From IMG/VR virus record IMGVR_UViG_3300043399_000877, positions 248,001 to 312,000 of that record: 64,000 nt of DNA; one strand, 5' to 3'. Under the pieces are notes generated by a model. It was given only the letters and a program-made list of their open reading frames with translations, did not search any database and was not told where the DNA came from. This document shows, piece by piece, positions 1 to 8,655 of this stretch; position 1 is the stretch's first letter; every line of letters starts with the position of its first letter. This stretch comes from a virus. The translations under genes and the position numbers were made by a program.

Positions 1-168
1 AAAATGACAATCTTTTATGTTATCAAGTATCATACACAATTCTATTGCGTGAGTACAGCAATCGGTTGATACGGCATATTTTGCACCAGAAAACTCAGCA
101 AGTTCATCTTCAAATTTTTTAATTTTTTCAAACATACCATATTTAATACCATAAAATAACACAGTCAT
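1..168 (-). CDS. DegT/DnrJ/EryC1-type sugar aminotransferase, N-terminal fragment
   Basis: This gene is cut by the window edge; 56 codons are visible, read leftward from an ATG at 168 (a second ATG lies at 135). The segment 'FEKIKKFEDELAEFSGAKY' followed by 'AVSTDCCTHAIEL' matches the conserved start of PLP-dependent nucleotide-sugar aminotransferases (DegT/DnrJ/EryC1/StrS family), where it precedes the cofactor-phosphate loop. The active-site lysine lies beyond the window. Such enzymes put an amino group on keto-sugar nucleotides. It is divergent from the nucleotide-sugar dehydrogenase at 193, so both probably serve sugar-nucleotide synthesis. Family call is fairly secure; substrate unknown. 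Confidence 0.72.
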   Translation of the reverse strand, partial: MTVLFYGIKYGMFEKIKKFEDELAEFSGAKYAVSTDCCTHAIELCMILDNIKDCHF

Positions 169-173
169 AAATA
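166..173 (+). promoter_or_regulatory. Late-promoter-like CATAAATA
   Basis: The octamer matches seven of eight bases of the T4 late consensus TATAAATA. It lies in the 24-base divergent gap, with an AAGGA ribosome site (about 179-183) and the ATG at 193 just downstream. Short motif in AT-rich DNA, so support is modest. Confidence 0.35.
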
Positions 174-192
174 AATGAAAAGGATTTTACAC

Positions 193-1419
193 ATGGATAT
201 AGGGTTTATAGGTCTTGGAAAATTAGGCAAGGCCTGTGCAGAAGTTATTGCAAAAAAAGGATATAATGTAGCTGGTTATGATATAGCGCCGGTTACTAGC
301 GAAGTTGTGGCAGTAAAAAACACCATTAAAGACTGTGTGACTGACCGCGATATAGTATTTGTTGCAGTACCTACACCACATAGTCCAGAATACGATGGTA
401 GATATCCTACAATGCATTTGCCGCCTAAAGATTTTGATTATTCTATTGTAAAGTCGGTGATAACAGAAGCCACCAGTCACATGAATAAAAATCAAATACT
501 GGTGTTAATATCAACAGTGCTTCCCGGAACAGTTCGTAGAGAATTTCAACAATTAGTAAAAAATGTAAAATTCGTGTACAACCCATATTTAATTGCAATG
601 GGGTCTGTCGAGTGGGACATGGTAAATCCAGAGATGGTTATTATTGGAACTGACCACGGGTCGATTACTGATGAAGCTGCGGATCTTATTGATTTTTACA
701 AAAATATTATGGAAAATGACCCGAAGTACCATGTTGGGACCTGGGACGAAGCAGAATGTATAAAGATTTTTTATAATACATGGATTAGCACTAAAATCGG
801 GCTTTCTAATATGATAATGGATGTATCAGAAAGACTTGGAAATATAAATGTAGATATAGTAACAACTGCACTGTCACAAGCATCAATGCGCATTACTGGC
901 CCGCAGTACATGAAAGCTGGTATGGGCGACGGCGGCGCATGTCATCCACGTGACAACATTGCATTGCGTTATTTGGCAAAAGAGCTTGATTTAAAGTACG
1001 ATCTTTTTGACGCCATTATGGGCGCCAGAGAACAACAAGCGTTTAATTTAGCAAATGAGTTAGTAACACACTCACAAAAAAATGGCTATCCAATTTATAT
1101 TCATGGTAAAGCATATAAGCCAAAAGTTTCATATGAAGATGGTAGTTACAGTATTTTGATTGGTGAATATTGTAAAAAATTAGGTGTTGAGCCCAGCTAT
1201 ATTGATCCGTTGACTGGTGACAACAACGTTCCTGTTGGTCCCTGTGTTATTCTGTTGGCCCATTCGCCAAGCACTACCTACAAATATACTAGACAAAACA
1301 ATACTGATGTGTTATATTGTGAAATACCCGATGGCAGTATCGTAGTTGATCCATGGAGATCTTATTATAATGATAGCTGCACAGTTATTCATTATGGAAA
1401 CACTCGAAAAGATGTATGA
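193..1419 (+). CDS. UDP-glucose/GDP-mannose dehydrogenase family protein
   Basis: A 408-residue NAD-dependent nucleotide-sugar dehydrogenase that would oxidise a sugar nucleotide to the uronic acid. The N-terminal Rossmann motif 'IGFIGLGKLGKA' is followed by a central domain with the catalytic-cysteine motif 'GGACHPRDN', equivalent to GGxCFPKD of UDP-glucose dehydrogenase. The C-terminal UDP-binding domain appears present. I chose the ATG at 193 over one at 175 because AAGGA precedes it at good spacing and the Rossmann strand starts at once. The stop overlaps the next ATG (ATGTATGA). A second, shorter relative lies at 49836-50597. Exact substrate unresolved. Confidence 0.82.
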   Translation: MDIGFIGLGKLGKACAEVIAKKGYNVAGYDIAPVTSEVVAVKNTIKDCVTDRDIVFVAVPTPHSPEYDGRYPTMHLPPKDFDYSIVKSVITEATSHMNKNQILVLISTVLPGTVRREFQQLVKNVKFVYNPYLIAMGSVEWDMVNPEMVIIGTDHGSITDEAADLIDFYKNIMENDPKYHVGTWDEAECIKIFYNTWISTKIGLSNMIMDVSERLGNINVDIVTTALSQASMRITGPQYMKAGMGDGGACHPRDNIALRYLAKELDLKYDLFDAIMGAREQQAFNLANELVTHSQKNGYPIYIHGKAYKPKVSYEDGSYSILIGEYCKKLGVEPSYIDPLTGDNNVPVGPCVILLAHSPSTTYKYTRQNNTDVLYCEIPDGSIVVDPWRSYYNDSCTVIHYGNTRKDV

Positions 1420-3370
1420 TATTTTTTATGTAAGTGAACACGCTCCTTCAGAAGAATACCGTAAGTTAAAACAACGATTCCCTTTTACAAAACTTGTAGC
1501 ATCGTTTGATGATGCAAGGCAACAGTCACTTACTGACTTTTTTTGGGTAGTATGGGACGACTTGATCCCTCTTGAAACTTTTAACTTTGACTACGCCCCA
1601 GATGAGTGGAGCAAGAATTATATTCACTTATTTTTAAATTCGGAACATTATGATGGTATTTCGTTAATTCCAAAACATGCGCAAATAACCAATAAAGAAA
1701 TACAGCATAGATTTTTTATAAATCATAAAAAGGTTGAAATAATTGCAAGTATGCCCAAACCTTTTGACGTGTTTGTAATTGAAGACTACTCAGAGTACGA
1801 ACTTGCTTTTGAAACAACTACGACAGAAATGTTTTGGATGGTTAGTAATAACTTAACATATGACCATCAATTTGTTGAATCTTTCTATATAAGTCATCAC
1901 AACAGGTATGATAGAAATGAAAACCATGCCTTTGTACACGAAGCAAACGAGCAACGATTATACAATGGTATTTTTTTATTATCAAAGAATAAAAAAATAA
2001 GCAAAAGAGAAGTAGATTATCGTTTTTTAATATCTAGAAAAGAATGGGACACAACCGCAAGTGGCCCAGTGCAATATGACATTTTTGAAATAACCACTTA
2101 TGATGATTACCTAAACGCGATGAAAAACTCTAAAACAGAAATGTTTTGGGCAACGCATCCAAGTATACAATTTGTAGACGATTTTGAATTTTTGTATTTT
2201 AGTCATGACAACGACTATGACAGATCGGAAAATCATGCATTTATACACAAAAATGGTGATCAAGAAAGCTACAGCGGGGTCTTTTTGTTCAGTAAAAGGC
2301 GCCCAGTTTCAAATCGTGAAATAACCTATAGATTTTTAATAAATGCAAAGCAATGGGATTTGGTGGCAAGTGAACCAAAAATATATGACAGTTTTTATAC
2401 AAAATCTTACAAAGATTATCTAAATGCACTAGAATCAACAAAAACTGAAATGTTTTGGATAATCCCACCACATGTAGAGTTGCCATCTACTTTTGATTTT
2501 AAGTATTTTGTTGATTTAAAAAACGAGCACTCTCGAACAAACACCCATGTATTCTTAAATGGAAAATATTATGATGGGGTTATGTTGTCAACCAAACATA
2601 GGCCATTAACTCAACATGAATATGATTATAATTTTGTAGCAAATAGGATTGAAGTAGAGCATCCTAAGCTACAGACTACCCCGAAGTCTTTTGATATAAT
2701 TTTCATAAGTTACCAAGAACCTAATGCAGATGAGAATTATAAAAATTTAAAATCCAGATTTCCGCATGCAAAACGAGTACACGGCGTAAAAGGCATCCAC
2801 CAAGCTCATATTGAAGCTGCGAAATTGTGTGAAACTGACATGTTTTGGATTGTGGACGGTGATGCAATTGTTGTAGATGATTTCAATTTTGATTATCAAG
2901 TTCCAAAATGGGAATTTGATACGGTTCATGTTTGGAGATCGGTAAACCCAATAAATGATTTGGTATACGGCTACGGTGGCATAAAGCTATTTCCAAGAAA
3001 ATTAACTATAGAAATGGACACGTCAAAGCCAGACATGACTACTAGCATAAGTAAAAAATTCAAAGCTATGAGTTATATTTCAAATATAACCGGATTTAAC
3101 ACTGACCCGTTTAACACCTGGAAGAGTGCGTTTAGGGAATGTTGTAAATTGGCTAGCAGAACTATTGATAGACAAAAAGAAGATGAAACGTCACAAAGAT
3201 TAGCCACGTGGTGCTCAGTTGGAACCGATAAACCTTATGGCAAATATGCGTTGGACGGTGCAAGGTTGGGATCTATGTATGGAACTCAAAATTCAAATAA
3301 TACTGAGCTTTTGAAAAAAATTAATGATTTTGAATGGTTAAAAGAGCAATTTGATGCTAGAAATTTATGA
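1412..3370 (+). CDS. Tandem-repeat protein with glycosyltransferase-like C-terminal unit
   Basis: A 652-residue protein of about five units. Each holds a '(T/D)(E/D)MFW' core preceded by a tyrosine-rich helix; the middle units share 'YRFL', 'HAF.H' and 'SK.R' blocks. The last unit reads 'MFWIVDGDAIVVDDFNFDY', whose DGD resembles the metal-binding DxD of GT-A glycosyltransferases; earlier units have lost it (for example 'MFWATHPS'). A role in glycan synthesis is inferred from this and from the upstream dehydrogenase; I do not recognise a named family. The ATG at 1412 overlaps the preceding stop; in-frame TTG 1346 and ATG 1394 are less likely. No signal peptide seen. Confidence 0.6.
   Translation: MYDIFYVSEHAPSEEYRKLKQRFPFTKLVASFDDARQQSLTDFFWVVWDDLIPLETFNFDYAPDEWSKNYIHLFLNSEHYDGISLIPKHAQITNKEIQHRFFINHKKVEIIASMPKPFDVFVIEDYSEYELAFETTTTEMFWMVSNNLTYDHQFVESFYISHHNRYDRNENHAFVHEANEQRLYNGIFLLSKNKKISKREVDYRFLISRKEWDTTASGPVQYDIFEITTYDDYLNAMKNSKTEMFWATHPSIQFVDDFEFLYFSHDNDYDRSENHAFIHKNGDQESYSGVFLFSKRRPVSNREITYRFLINAKQWDLVASEPKIYDSFYTKSYKDYLNALESTKTEMFWIIPPHVELPSTFDFKYFVDLKNEHSRTNTHVFLNGKYYDGVMLSTKHRPLTQHEYDYNFVANRIEVEHPKLQTTPKSFDIIFISYQEPNADENYKNLKSRFPHAKRVHGVKGIHQAHIEAAKLCETDMFWIVDGDAIVVDDFNFDYQVPKWEFDTVHVWRSVNPINDLVYGYGGIKLFPRKLTIEMDTSKPDMTTSISKKFKAMSYISNITGFNTDPFNTWKSAFRECCKLASRTIDRQKEDETSQRLATWCSVGTDKPYGKYALDGARLGSMYGTQNSNNTELLKKINDFEWLKEQFDARNL
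1529..2860 (+). repeat. Coding tandem repeats, about 100-residue units
   Basis: The MFW/FFW core recurs at about 1538, 1829, 2141, 2450 and 2840, so spacings are about 291, 312, 309 and 390 bases. The copies at 1829, 2141 and 2450 share long similar stretches, as expected of recent in-frame duplication; the first and last are more diverged. Confidence 0.75.
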
Positions 3371-4199
3371 ACTATTAGACAGATTTGAGATACTGTATCC
3401 CAATAATTCAAAAATTATTGACTTACGTCGATCCTACATCGATCGTGACTTGTCAAGTATTTTTAGGATTGTAACAGATTCGAATAAAGAAGATTTGCGA
3501 AAACTAATATTAGAAAATAATATCTGGAAGTTATGGAATATATTATATGAATTTAAAGACACGCAGTTTGTAAGTGCATTTAAGCAATTAACCATATCCG
3601 AAACTGCCTACGACAAAGACTGTTTTAGTCGCGGCCAGTTGCAAAGTAAGCAATGGTTAGTATCAGAAATCAAAAATCTTAATTTGGATTTGGGTACAGT
3701 TTTTTTGTGTGCTGGGTGGTATGCAACTCTTGCTGTCATGATTTTTGAAAGCGGAATAAAAGTAGACAAGATAAGAAGTTTCGATATAGACCCAACGACT
3801 GTTGCAATAGCAGAAGTTTTTAATAAACCGTGGTTTGTTGATCAATGGAGGTTTAAAGCAATAGTTGATGACATATTTAACATAAATTATGATTCGCATA
3901 CTTGGCAATTTTGGAGCAATGCAAATAACCGTATGAGCTATCCAATAACTGACGTTCCGGATACAATAATAAATACCAGTTGCGAACACATTAAAGATTT
4001 TGATTTATGGTATAAAAAGATACCAGAAAACAAATTAATAATTCTGCAAGGAAACAATTATTTTGAGGTTGAAGAGCACGTAAATTGTTCAAAAGACTTA
4101 GCCGAGTTTAGTAAAAAAGCACCTATGAATAAAGTATTATACGAGGGTGAGCTTGAGCTTCCAAAATATAAAAGGTTTATGAAAATTGGATTTAAGTAA
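3354..4199 (+). CDS. Class I SAM methyltransferase-like protein
   Basis: A 281-residue protein. Its C-terminal half has a Rossmann-like series: 'LGTVFLCAGWYATLAVMI' (motif I position, without the classical GxGxG), 'IRSFDIDPTTVAIAE' (acidic end of strand 2) and 'DTIINTSCEHI' (strand 4). This fits a SAM-dependent methyltransferase, possibly degenerate. The first ~100 residues are helical and unrecognised. The ATG at 3354 overlaps the upstream gene and is preferred to TTG 3351. It lies directly before the radical SAM run, so a tailoring role is plausible but unproven. Confidence 0.55.
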   Translation: MLEIYELLDRFEILYPNNSKIIDLRRSYIDRDLSSIFRIVTDSNKEDLRKLILENNIWKLWNILYEFKDTQFVSAFKQLTISETAYDKDCFSRGQLQSKQWLVSEIKNLNLDLGTVFLCAGWYATLAVMIFESGIKVDKIRSFDIDPTTVAIAEVFNKPWFVDQWRFKAIVDDIFNINYDSHTWQFWSNANNRMSYPITDVPDTIINTSCEHIKDFDLWYKKIPENKLIILQGNNYFEVEEHVNCSKDLAEFSKKAPMNKVLYEGELELPKYKRFMKIGFK

Positions 4200-4410
4200 A
4201 TTATCATTAAGAGAATTGCAAAAAGAAAGCGCAAGGGCCTTGATGACTATGCAAGCTACAAATAACAATATATGGAAGTTTAACTCCCAAGCACATCATA
4301 ATAGCCAAAATTGGTACTGTGCAGTAATTAATTGGTACGTTGAGCAATATGGTGACTTGCCCAGTCGAGTTGGCCCTGGAAAGGACATAAAGTTAATACA
4401 AGATGTATGA
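4186..4410 (+). CDS. Small protein of unknown function
   Basis: 74 residues from a TTG at 4186, with AAAGG about ten bases upstream; an internal ATG at 4243 would give 55 residues. It is rich in Trp, Asn and His ('NNIWKFNSQAHHNSQNWY') and has no recognised motif. It overlaps the genes on both sides (ATGTATGA at its stop), so it sits in the same transcription unit and the frame is used. Function unknown. Confidence 0.5.
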   Translation: MDLSKLSLRELQKESARALMTMQATNNNIWKFNSQAHHNSQNWYCAVINWYVEQYGDLPSRVGPGKDIKLIQDV

Positions 4411-5479
4411 TTATAAAAATATAAAAACAATTCACTTGGAAGTTACTCAAAATTGCCAAGCAAGTTGCCCTATGTGCGATCGCAATCAAAACGGTGGAGC
4501 ATTAAATCCACATATAGATTTATCCGAGTTAACACTAGAAGACTGTAAAAACATATTTCTTCCTGATTTCGTAAAACAATTAAAGACCATGTACATGTGT
4601 GGGAATCTGGGCGATCCTATTGTTGCTCGCGATACCTTAGAAATATTTAGGTATTTTAGACAGCATAATCCCACTATGTGGCTGTCAATGAATACAAATG
4701 CAGGAGCAAGAGATGCCGATTGGTGGAAGGAACTTGCTAACATTTATGGACGCATGGGAACAGTTATTTTTAGTGTAGATGGATTATCAGACACAAATCA
4801 TATTTATAGGCAGGGAGTAAACTGGAATGCAGTTCAGCGATCCATGCAAAGTTTTATCGGTGCTGGTGGTAGAGCCAGGTGGGATTTTTTAATTTTTGAT
4901 CATAACCAACATCAGGTTGAAGAAGCTGAAGCATTATCAAAGCAATGGGGTTTTGAAAAATTCGTTGCTAAAAAAACTGGAAGATTTGTAACTTCTAACG
5001 TGCAACCGAAAGAAACTCATCAAGCAGTTAATCGAAAAGGCGAAACAACTGTTGAACTTAAAAAACCCGAAGAAAAATTTGTAAATTCCGCTTTAAAAAA
5101 ACAAGATTCTATTATTAGCAAATATGGAAGCATGGAAGAATATTATGATGCTGCACCTATTGTTTGCAAAGTAAAAGACGAGGGAAGTTTGTTTATCACT
5201 GCTGAGGGGTTGGCCCTACCGTGTTGCTGGACAGCCGGTCGGATGTATAAATGGTGGCACAAAGATCCCCACGTTGAACAAATATGGGATTTTATAAATG
5301 CAGTTGGCGGAAAATCAGCACTCGATGCTAAAAATGGATTAGAGAACGTTTTTAAAACAGGCATATTTGATCTAATAGAAAACAGTTGGAGCAAGCCAAG
5401 TTGTAAAGATGGAAAGTTAAAAGTGTGTTCAGTAAAATGTGGTACTGAGTTCGATCCTTTTAGTGAACAGTTTAAATAA
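4403..5479 (+). CDS. Radical SAM protein, SPASM-like (paralogue 1 of 3)
   Basis: 358 residues. C18, C22 and C25 ('CQASCPMC') form the CX3CX2C motif for the [4Fe-4S] cluster that cleaves SAM. Later cysteines ('LPCCW', 'SCKDGKLKVCSVKCG') form a SPASM-like auxiliary-cluster region. 'GNLGDP' takes the place of the usual GGEP loop; 'FSVDGLSDTNHIYR' is a strand typical of SPASM enzymes. SPASM proteins often modify peptides, but some act on sugars or other small molecules, and no precursor peptide was found. Start ATG 4403 overlaps the stop of the small gene. Genes 5490 and 6509 are close relatives. Confidence 0.85.
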   Translation: MYDYKNIKTIHLEVTQNCQASCPMCDRNQNGGALNPHIDLSELTLEDCKNIFLPDFVKQLKTMYMCGNLGDPIVARDTLEIFRYFRQHNPTMWLSMNTNAGARDADWWKELANIYGRMGTVIFSVDGLSDTNHIYRQGVNWNAVQRSMQSFIGAGGRARWDFLIFDHNQHQVEEAEALSKQWGFEKFVAKKTGRFVTSNVQPKETHQAVNRKGETTVELKKPEEKFVNSALKKQDSIISKYGSMEEYYDAAPIVCKVKDEGSLFITAEGLALPCCWTAGRMYKWWHKDPHVEQIWDFINAVGGKSALDAKNGLENVFKTGIFDLIENSWSKPSCKDGKLKVCSVKCGTEFDPFSEQFK

Positions 5480-5489
5480 TGGATACACA

Positions 5490-6500
5490 ATGGCAAAGTA
5501 TTATGATTACAATGATATAAATTTTATTGATCTTGAAATGACAAATTTTTGCAATGCGTCATGTGGTGCTTGTGATAGAAATATTAATGGTGGTGAAGTT
5601 AGGCAAGGTCTCAAATTAAGCCATATGACTGACGGCACGTGGGATGCTTTTATTTCTAATGATAATTTAAAAAATATTAAAAAAATAACACTCGATGGTA
5701 ATGTGGGTGATGCTAGTATGCATCCAAATTTAATTAACATGCTAGACAAACTTGCTGGCGTCAATCCAAATTTATTTTTAGAAGTAAGAACAAACGGGGG
5801 AGCAAGAACTCCGCAATTTTGGAAAGACCTTTCTGCTGTTTTAAAAAGATTTAAAAGTCATAGGGTAACATTTGCAATTGACGGGCTAGAAGATACAAAT
5901 CACATTTATAGAAGAAACGTAAATTGGGAAAAACTTATAGAAAATGTAAACGCTTTTAATGAAGACCCCAGCAGTGTATCAATTTGGAGATGCATTATTT
6001 TTGATCATAACAAGCATCAAATAGATGATATGATAAATTTAGCAAATAACTTGGGATTTTCAGGATATAAAACTCAAAGAAATAGGGTAACTCCAATAAC
6101 CCTTCAGTCATACAAAAAATTACCTGGCGGTGTTATTACTTCGCCAACCCGCGCCGAATTTATAGAAAAATACAATTTATATAAACAATTTAAAGATAAT
6201 TATAAAATAACAGAAATTGAAAATGTATACGACACAGCATATGATTGCCCATTTGGTCAACAAAGATTAGTATCGATGGATGTAGATGGAAAAGTGTGGC
6301 CTTGTTGCCACATATACAGTAATTATATCGTTAAATATACTAAATTCCCGTGGGAAGTATGGGAAGATAACATTGACATAAACACTAGAGATTTAAAACA
6401 AATTTTGCAGTTCATACAGGAAACACTTTATGACAACTGGGAAAAAGACGAAAATGTAATATGTAAAAACTGTTCAAGTAGGACAAATTCTGCTTTATAA
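5490..6500 (+). CDS. Radical SAM protein, SPASM-like (paralogue 2 of 3)
   Basis: 336 residues, with C21, C25 and C28 in 'FCNASCGACDRN'. It shares 'GNVGDASMHP', 'TNGGARTPQFW' and 'IDGLEDTNHIYRR' with its neighbours. Auxiliary cysteines appear as 'YDCPFG', 'WPCCHIY' and 'CKNC'. The start is ATG 5490, preceded by ATGGA; an in-frame upstream extension to 5439 lies inside the previous gene and does not match the family. It is closest to the gene at 6509, so a tandem duplication is likely. Substrate unknown. Confidence 0.85.
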   Translation: MAKYYDYNDINFIDLEMTNFCNASCGACDRNINGGEVRQGLKLSHMTDGTWDAFISNDNLKNIKKITLDGNVGDASMHPNLINMLDKLAGVNPNLFLEVRTNGGARTPQFWKDLSAVLKRFKSHRVTFAIDGLEDTNHIYRRNVNWEKLIENVNAFNEDPSSVSIWRCIIFDHNKHQIDDMINLANNLGFSGYKTQRNRVTPITLQSYKKLPGGVITSPTRAEFIEKYNLYKQFKDNYKITEIENVYDTAYDCPFGQQRLVSMDVDGKVWPCCHIYSNYIVKYTKFPWEVWEDNIDINTRDLKQILQFIQETLYDNWEKDENVICKNCSSRTNSAL

Positions 6501-6508
6501 TTAAAAAT

Positions 6509-7528
6509 ATGATAAATCTTTACAAATTTGAAACAATAAAAAAAATTGAAATTGACTGCACATCATTTTGTAATGCGTTTTGCGGCGCATGTGACAGGAA
6601 CATTCGTGGTGGACGAAACGTAGACGAGATAACCCTGGCACACTTGTCATTAGATAATTGGTATAAGTTAATTACTAAGGAAAATTTACAATTTGTTAAT
6701 GAAATAATTTTCAATGGAAATTTTGGAGATTTTAGTATGCATCCAAAATTTATAGAAATGATGGAGTATCTTGCTACTGTTAAAACTGACATTTATATTA
6801 ATTTAAACACAAATGGCGGCGCCCGCGATCCCGTATTTTGGAGTAATTTGGCAACTGTATTACAAAAATTTTCTAAACATGATGTTAAGTTTGGTATTGA
6901 TGGGTTAGAAGATACTCATGATTTGTATCGTAGGGGGATACTTTGGAAAAAACGAGTTGAAAATTTAAAAGCATTTAATGATTGTGGTGGTAATAGTATA
7001 TGGAAATGTATAGTGTTTGACTATAATATTAGCCAATTAGACGACATCAGCAACTTTGCAAAAAATATAGGATGTATGGCTTTTCAGACAAATCGTAATA
7101 GATCAATACCACTCGAGATGGACGAATACAAATCTTTCCCCAAAATGTCGCTAACATCGCCAACCTTAAGTGAATTTAACGAAAAATATAAAAGAAAAGA
7201 TGTTTTTAAAAAACAAGTGAGTACGCCGATTACGGGAGCAACACCCACTGCGTATGGGAAATTTCATTGTCCGTATGCATCAGAGGGAATGATACAAGTT
7301 GACCCTTGGGGTAATATTTGGCCTTGTTGCTATATAAGTGGTAGACAAATAGATAGAAAAACTAATTTTGATTATAATAAGTATTTTGAAAAAAATAATA
7401 TTTCGACATCAACCTTTATAGAAATATTAGATATTTTTAGAGAAGATTTGTACAATGCCTGGGAACAACAGTCTATTGACGTATGTAATAATTGTTCTGG
7501 CATTAAAAAACCAACACCGGTATATTAA
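6509..7528 (+). CDS. Radical SAM protein, SPASM-like (paralogue 3 of 3)
   Basis: 339 residues, with C21, C25 and C28 in 'FCNAFCGACDRN' plus 'GNFGDFSMHP', 'NTNGGARDPVFW' and 'IDGLEDTHDLYRRG'. C-terminal cysteines are 'HCPYAS', 'WPCCYI' and 'CNNCSG'. Organisation matches the gene at 5490 almost block for block. It begins eight bases after the preceding stop. Divergence of the pair suggests distinct substrates or positions on one substrate, which is inference. Confidence 0.85.
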   Translation: MINLYKFETIKKIEIDCTSFCNAFCGACDRNIRGGRNVDEITLAHLSLDNWYKLITKENLQFVNEIIFNGNFGDFSMHPKFIEMMEYLATVKTDIYINLNTNGGARDPVFWSNLATVLQKFSKHDVKFGIDGLEDTHDLYRRGILWKKRVENLKAFNDCGGNSIWKCIVFDYNISQLDDISNFAKNIGCMAFQTNRNRSIPLEMDEYKSFPKMSLTSPTLSEFNEKYKRKDVFKKQVSTPITGATPTAYGKFHCPYASEGMIQVDPWGNIWPCCYISGRQIDRKTNFDYNKYFEKNNISTSTFIEILDIFREDLYNAWEQQSIDVCNNCSGIKKPTPVY

Positions 7529-7530
7529 AA

Positions 7531-8655
7531 ATGAACACATATTGTAATTTAGCAAATACGGGACTTTATGTTTCTATAAAGGGAGATATAAGTCATTGTT
7601 GTATACAAAAAAACAGACAAAAAATCGACCTTGGCAATTATACTGATGCAAGCGAATTTTATAAAGAAAACTCGCATCTGTCATCAATACGACAGGACTT
7701 AAATCATAAAAATATAAAAAACTCTGCATGTCAAAATTGCTGGAAGGTCGAAGAATCTGGGTTAGCAAGCAAACGACAGCGCGAAAATGAATTAGAAACA
7801 ACTTCTGAAACAGAACTGCGTCACTTAGACTTAAGACTTACAAATAAGTGTAATTTGCAATGTAGAATGTGTTCTCCTACCGAAAGCAGTCAAATTGAAA
7901 AATTGGCTTACGAGTTAAACGATCCCATATTAATGCAATTTTCAAAAAATAAATTAACTGATTATGTTGATTTGTCAACTTTTCTAAATAGCTTTTTAAA
8001 CGTTAAAACATTAAAAACGATTCGGTTTGCAGGTGGTGAGCCATTTATAATGGAAGAAGTTAATGAGTTTTTGTCAAAGTTAATTGAAAATAACATGACA
8101 GATCTTGAAATTGAGTTTATAACCAATTGTACTAGTGCAAGAACGCAAGTAATTAATAAGTTGGAAAAATTTAAAAGAGTTGTGTTGGGTTGCAGTATCG
8201 ACGGTGTGGAAGATGAATTCGAGTATCAAAGGTATCCTGCAAAGTGGTCATCAGTTGAAAAAAACTTTATAAAATTTTATAATAGCAAGCTTCATGTAAA
8301 CATAACACCGTGTATAAGCTTTCTTACATATCAGACTTTGGATAAATTTTTTAATTGGGCCAATCAGTTTCCTAACGCAAGGGTTTTTTATAACGAAGTT
8401 GAACAAAGTTTTATGGACTTTAGGCTGATCCCAATTGAGCATAGACAAGATTTTATAAGTAAATTTAAAGATATAAAATTTGCAAATGCGCAAAATAATT
8501 GGATACAATTTCAAAAAAAATTAATGTATGAAGAAAAAACATTGACCGACGAAGATAAAAAACTTTTAATACACTATATTAAGATATGGGATTACAAGAC
8601 AAACAAGAAATTTTTAGAATCGTATCCGTGGGCAGAAAAATTAATAAATGAATAA
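7531..8655 (+). CDS. Radical SAM protein with N-terminal cysteine (twitch-like) module
   Basis: 374 residues. The N-terminal block has C5, C23-C24 and C67/C70 ('ACQNCWKVEESG'), then the core cluster C107, C111 and C114 ('KCNLQCRMCSP') and 'FAGGEPFI' for SAM binding. This order, with a half auxiliary-cluster domain before the core, is that of the twitch-domain radical SAM proteins seen in marine phages. Six more of this type lie in the window (9639, 12501, 15051, 18132, 20005, 22400). Three bases separate it from the previous stop. Reaction unknown. Confidence 0.85.
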   Translation: MNTYCNLANTGLYVSIKGDISHCCIQKNRQKIDLGNYTDASEFYKENSHLSSIRQDLNHKNIKNSACQNCWKVEESGLASKRQRENELETTSETELRHLDLRLTNKCNLQCRMCSPTESSQIEKLAYELNDPILMQFSKNKLTDYVDLSTFLNSFLNVKTLKTIRFAGGEPFIMEEVNEFLSKLIENNMTDLEIEFITNCTSARTQVINKLEKFKRVVLGCSIDGVEDEFEYQRYPAKWSSVEKNFIKFYNSKLHVNITPCISFLTYQTLDKFFNWANQFPNARVFYNEVEQSFMDFRLIPIEHRQDFISKFKDIKFANAQNNWIQFQKKLMYEEKTLTDEDKKLLIHYIKIWDYKTNKKFLESYPWAEKLINE

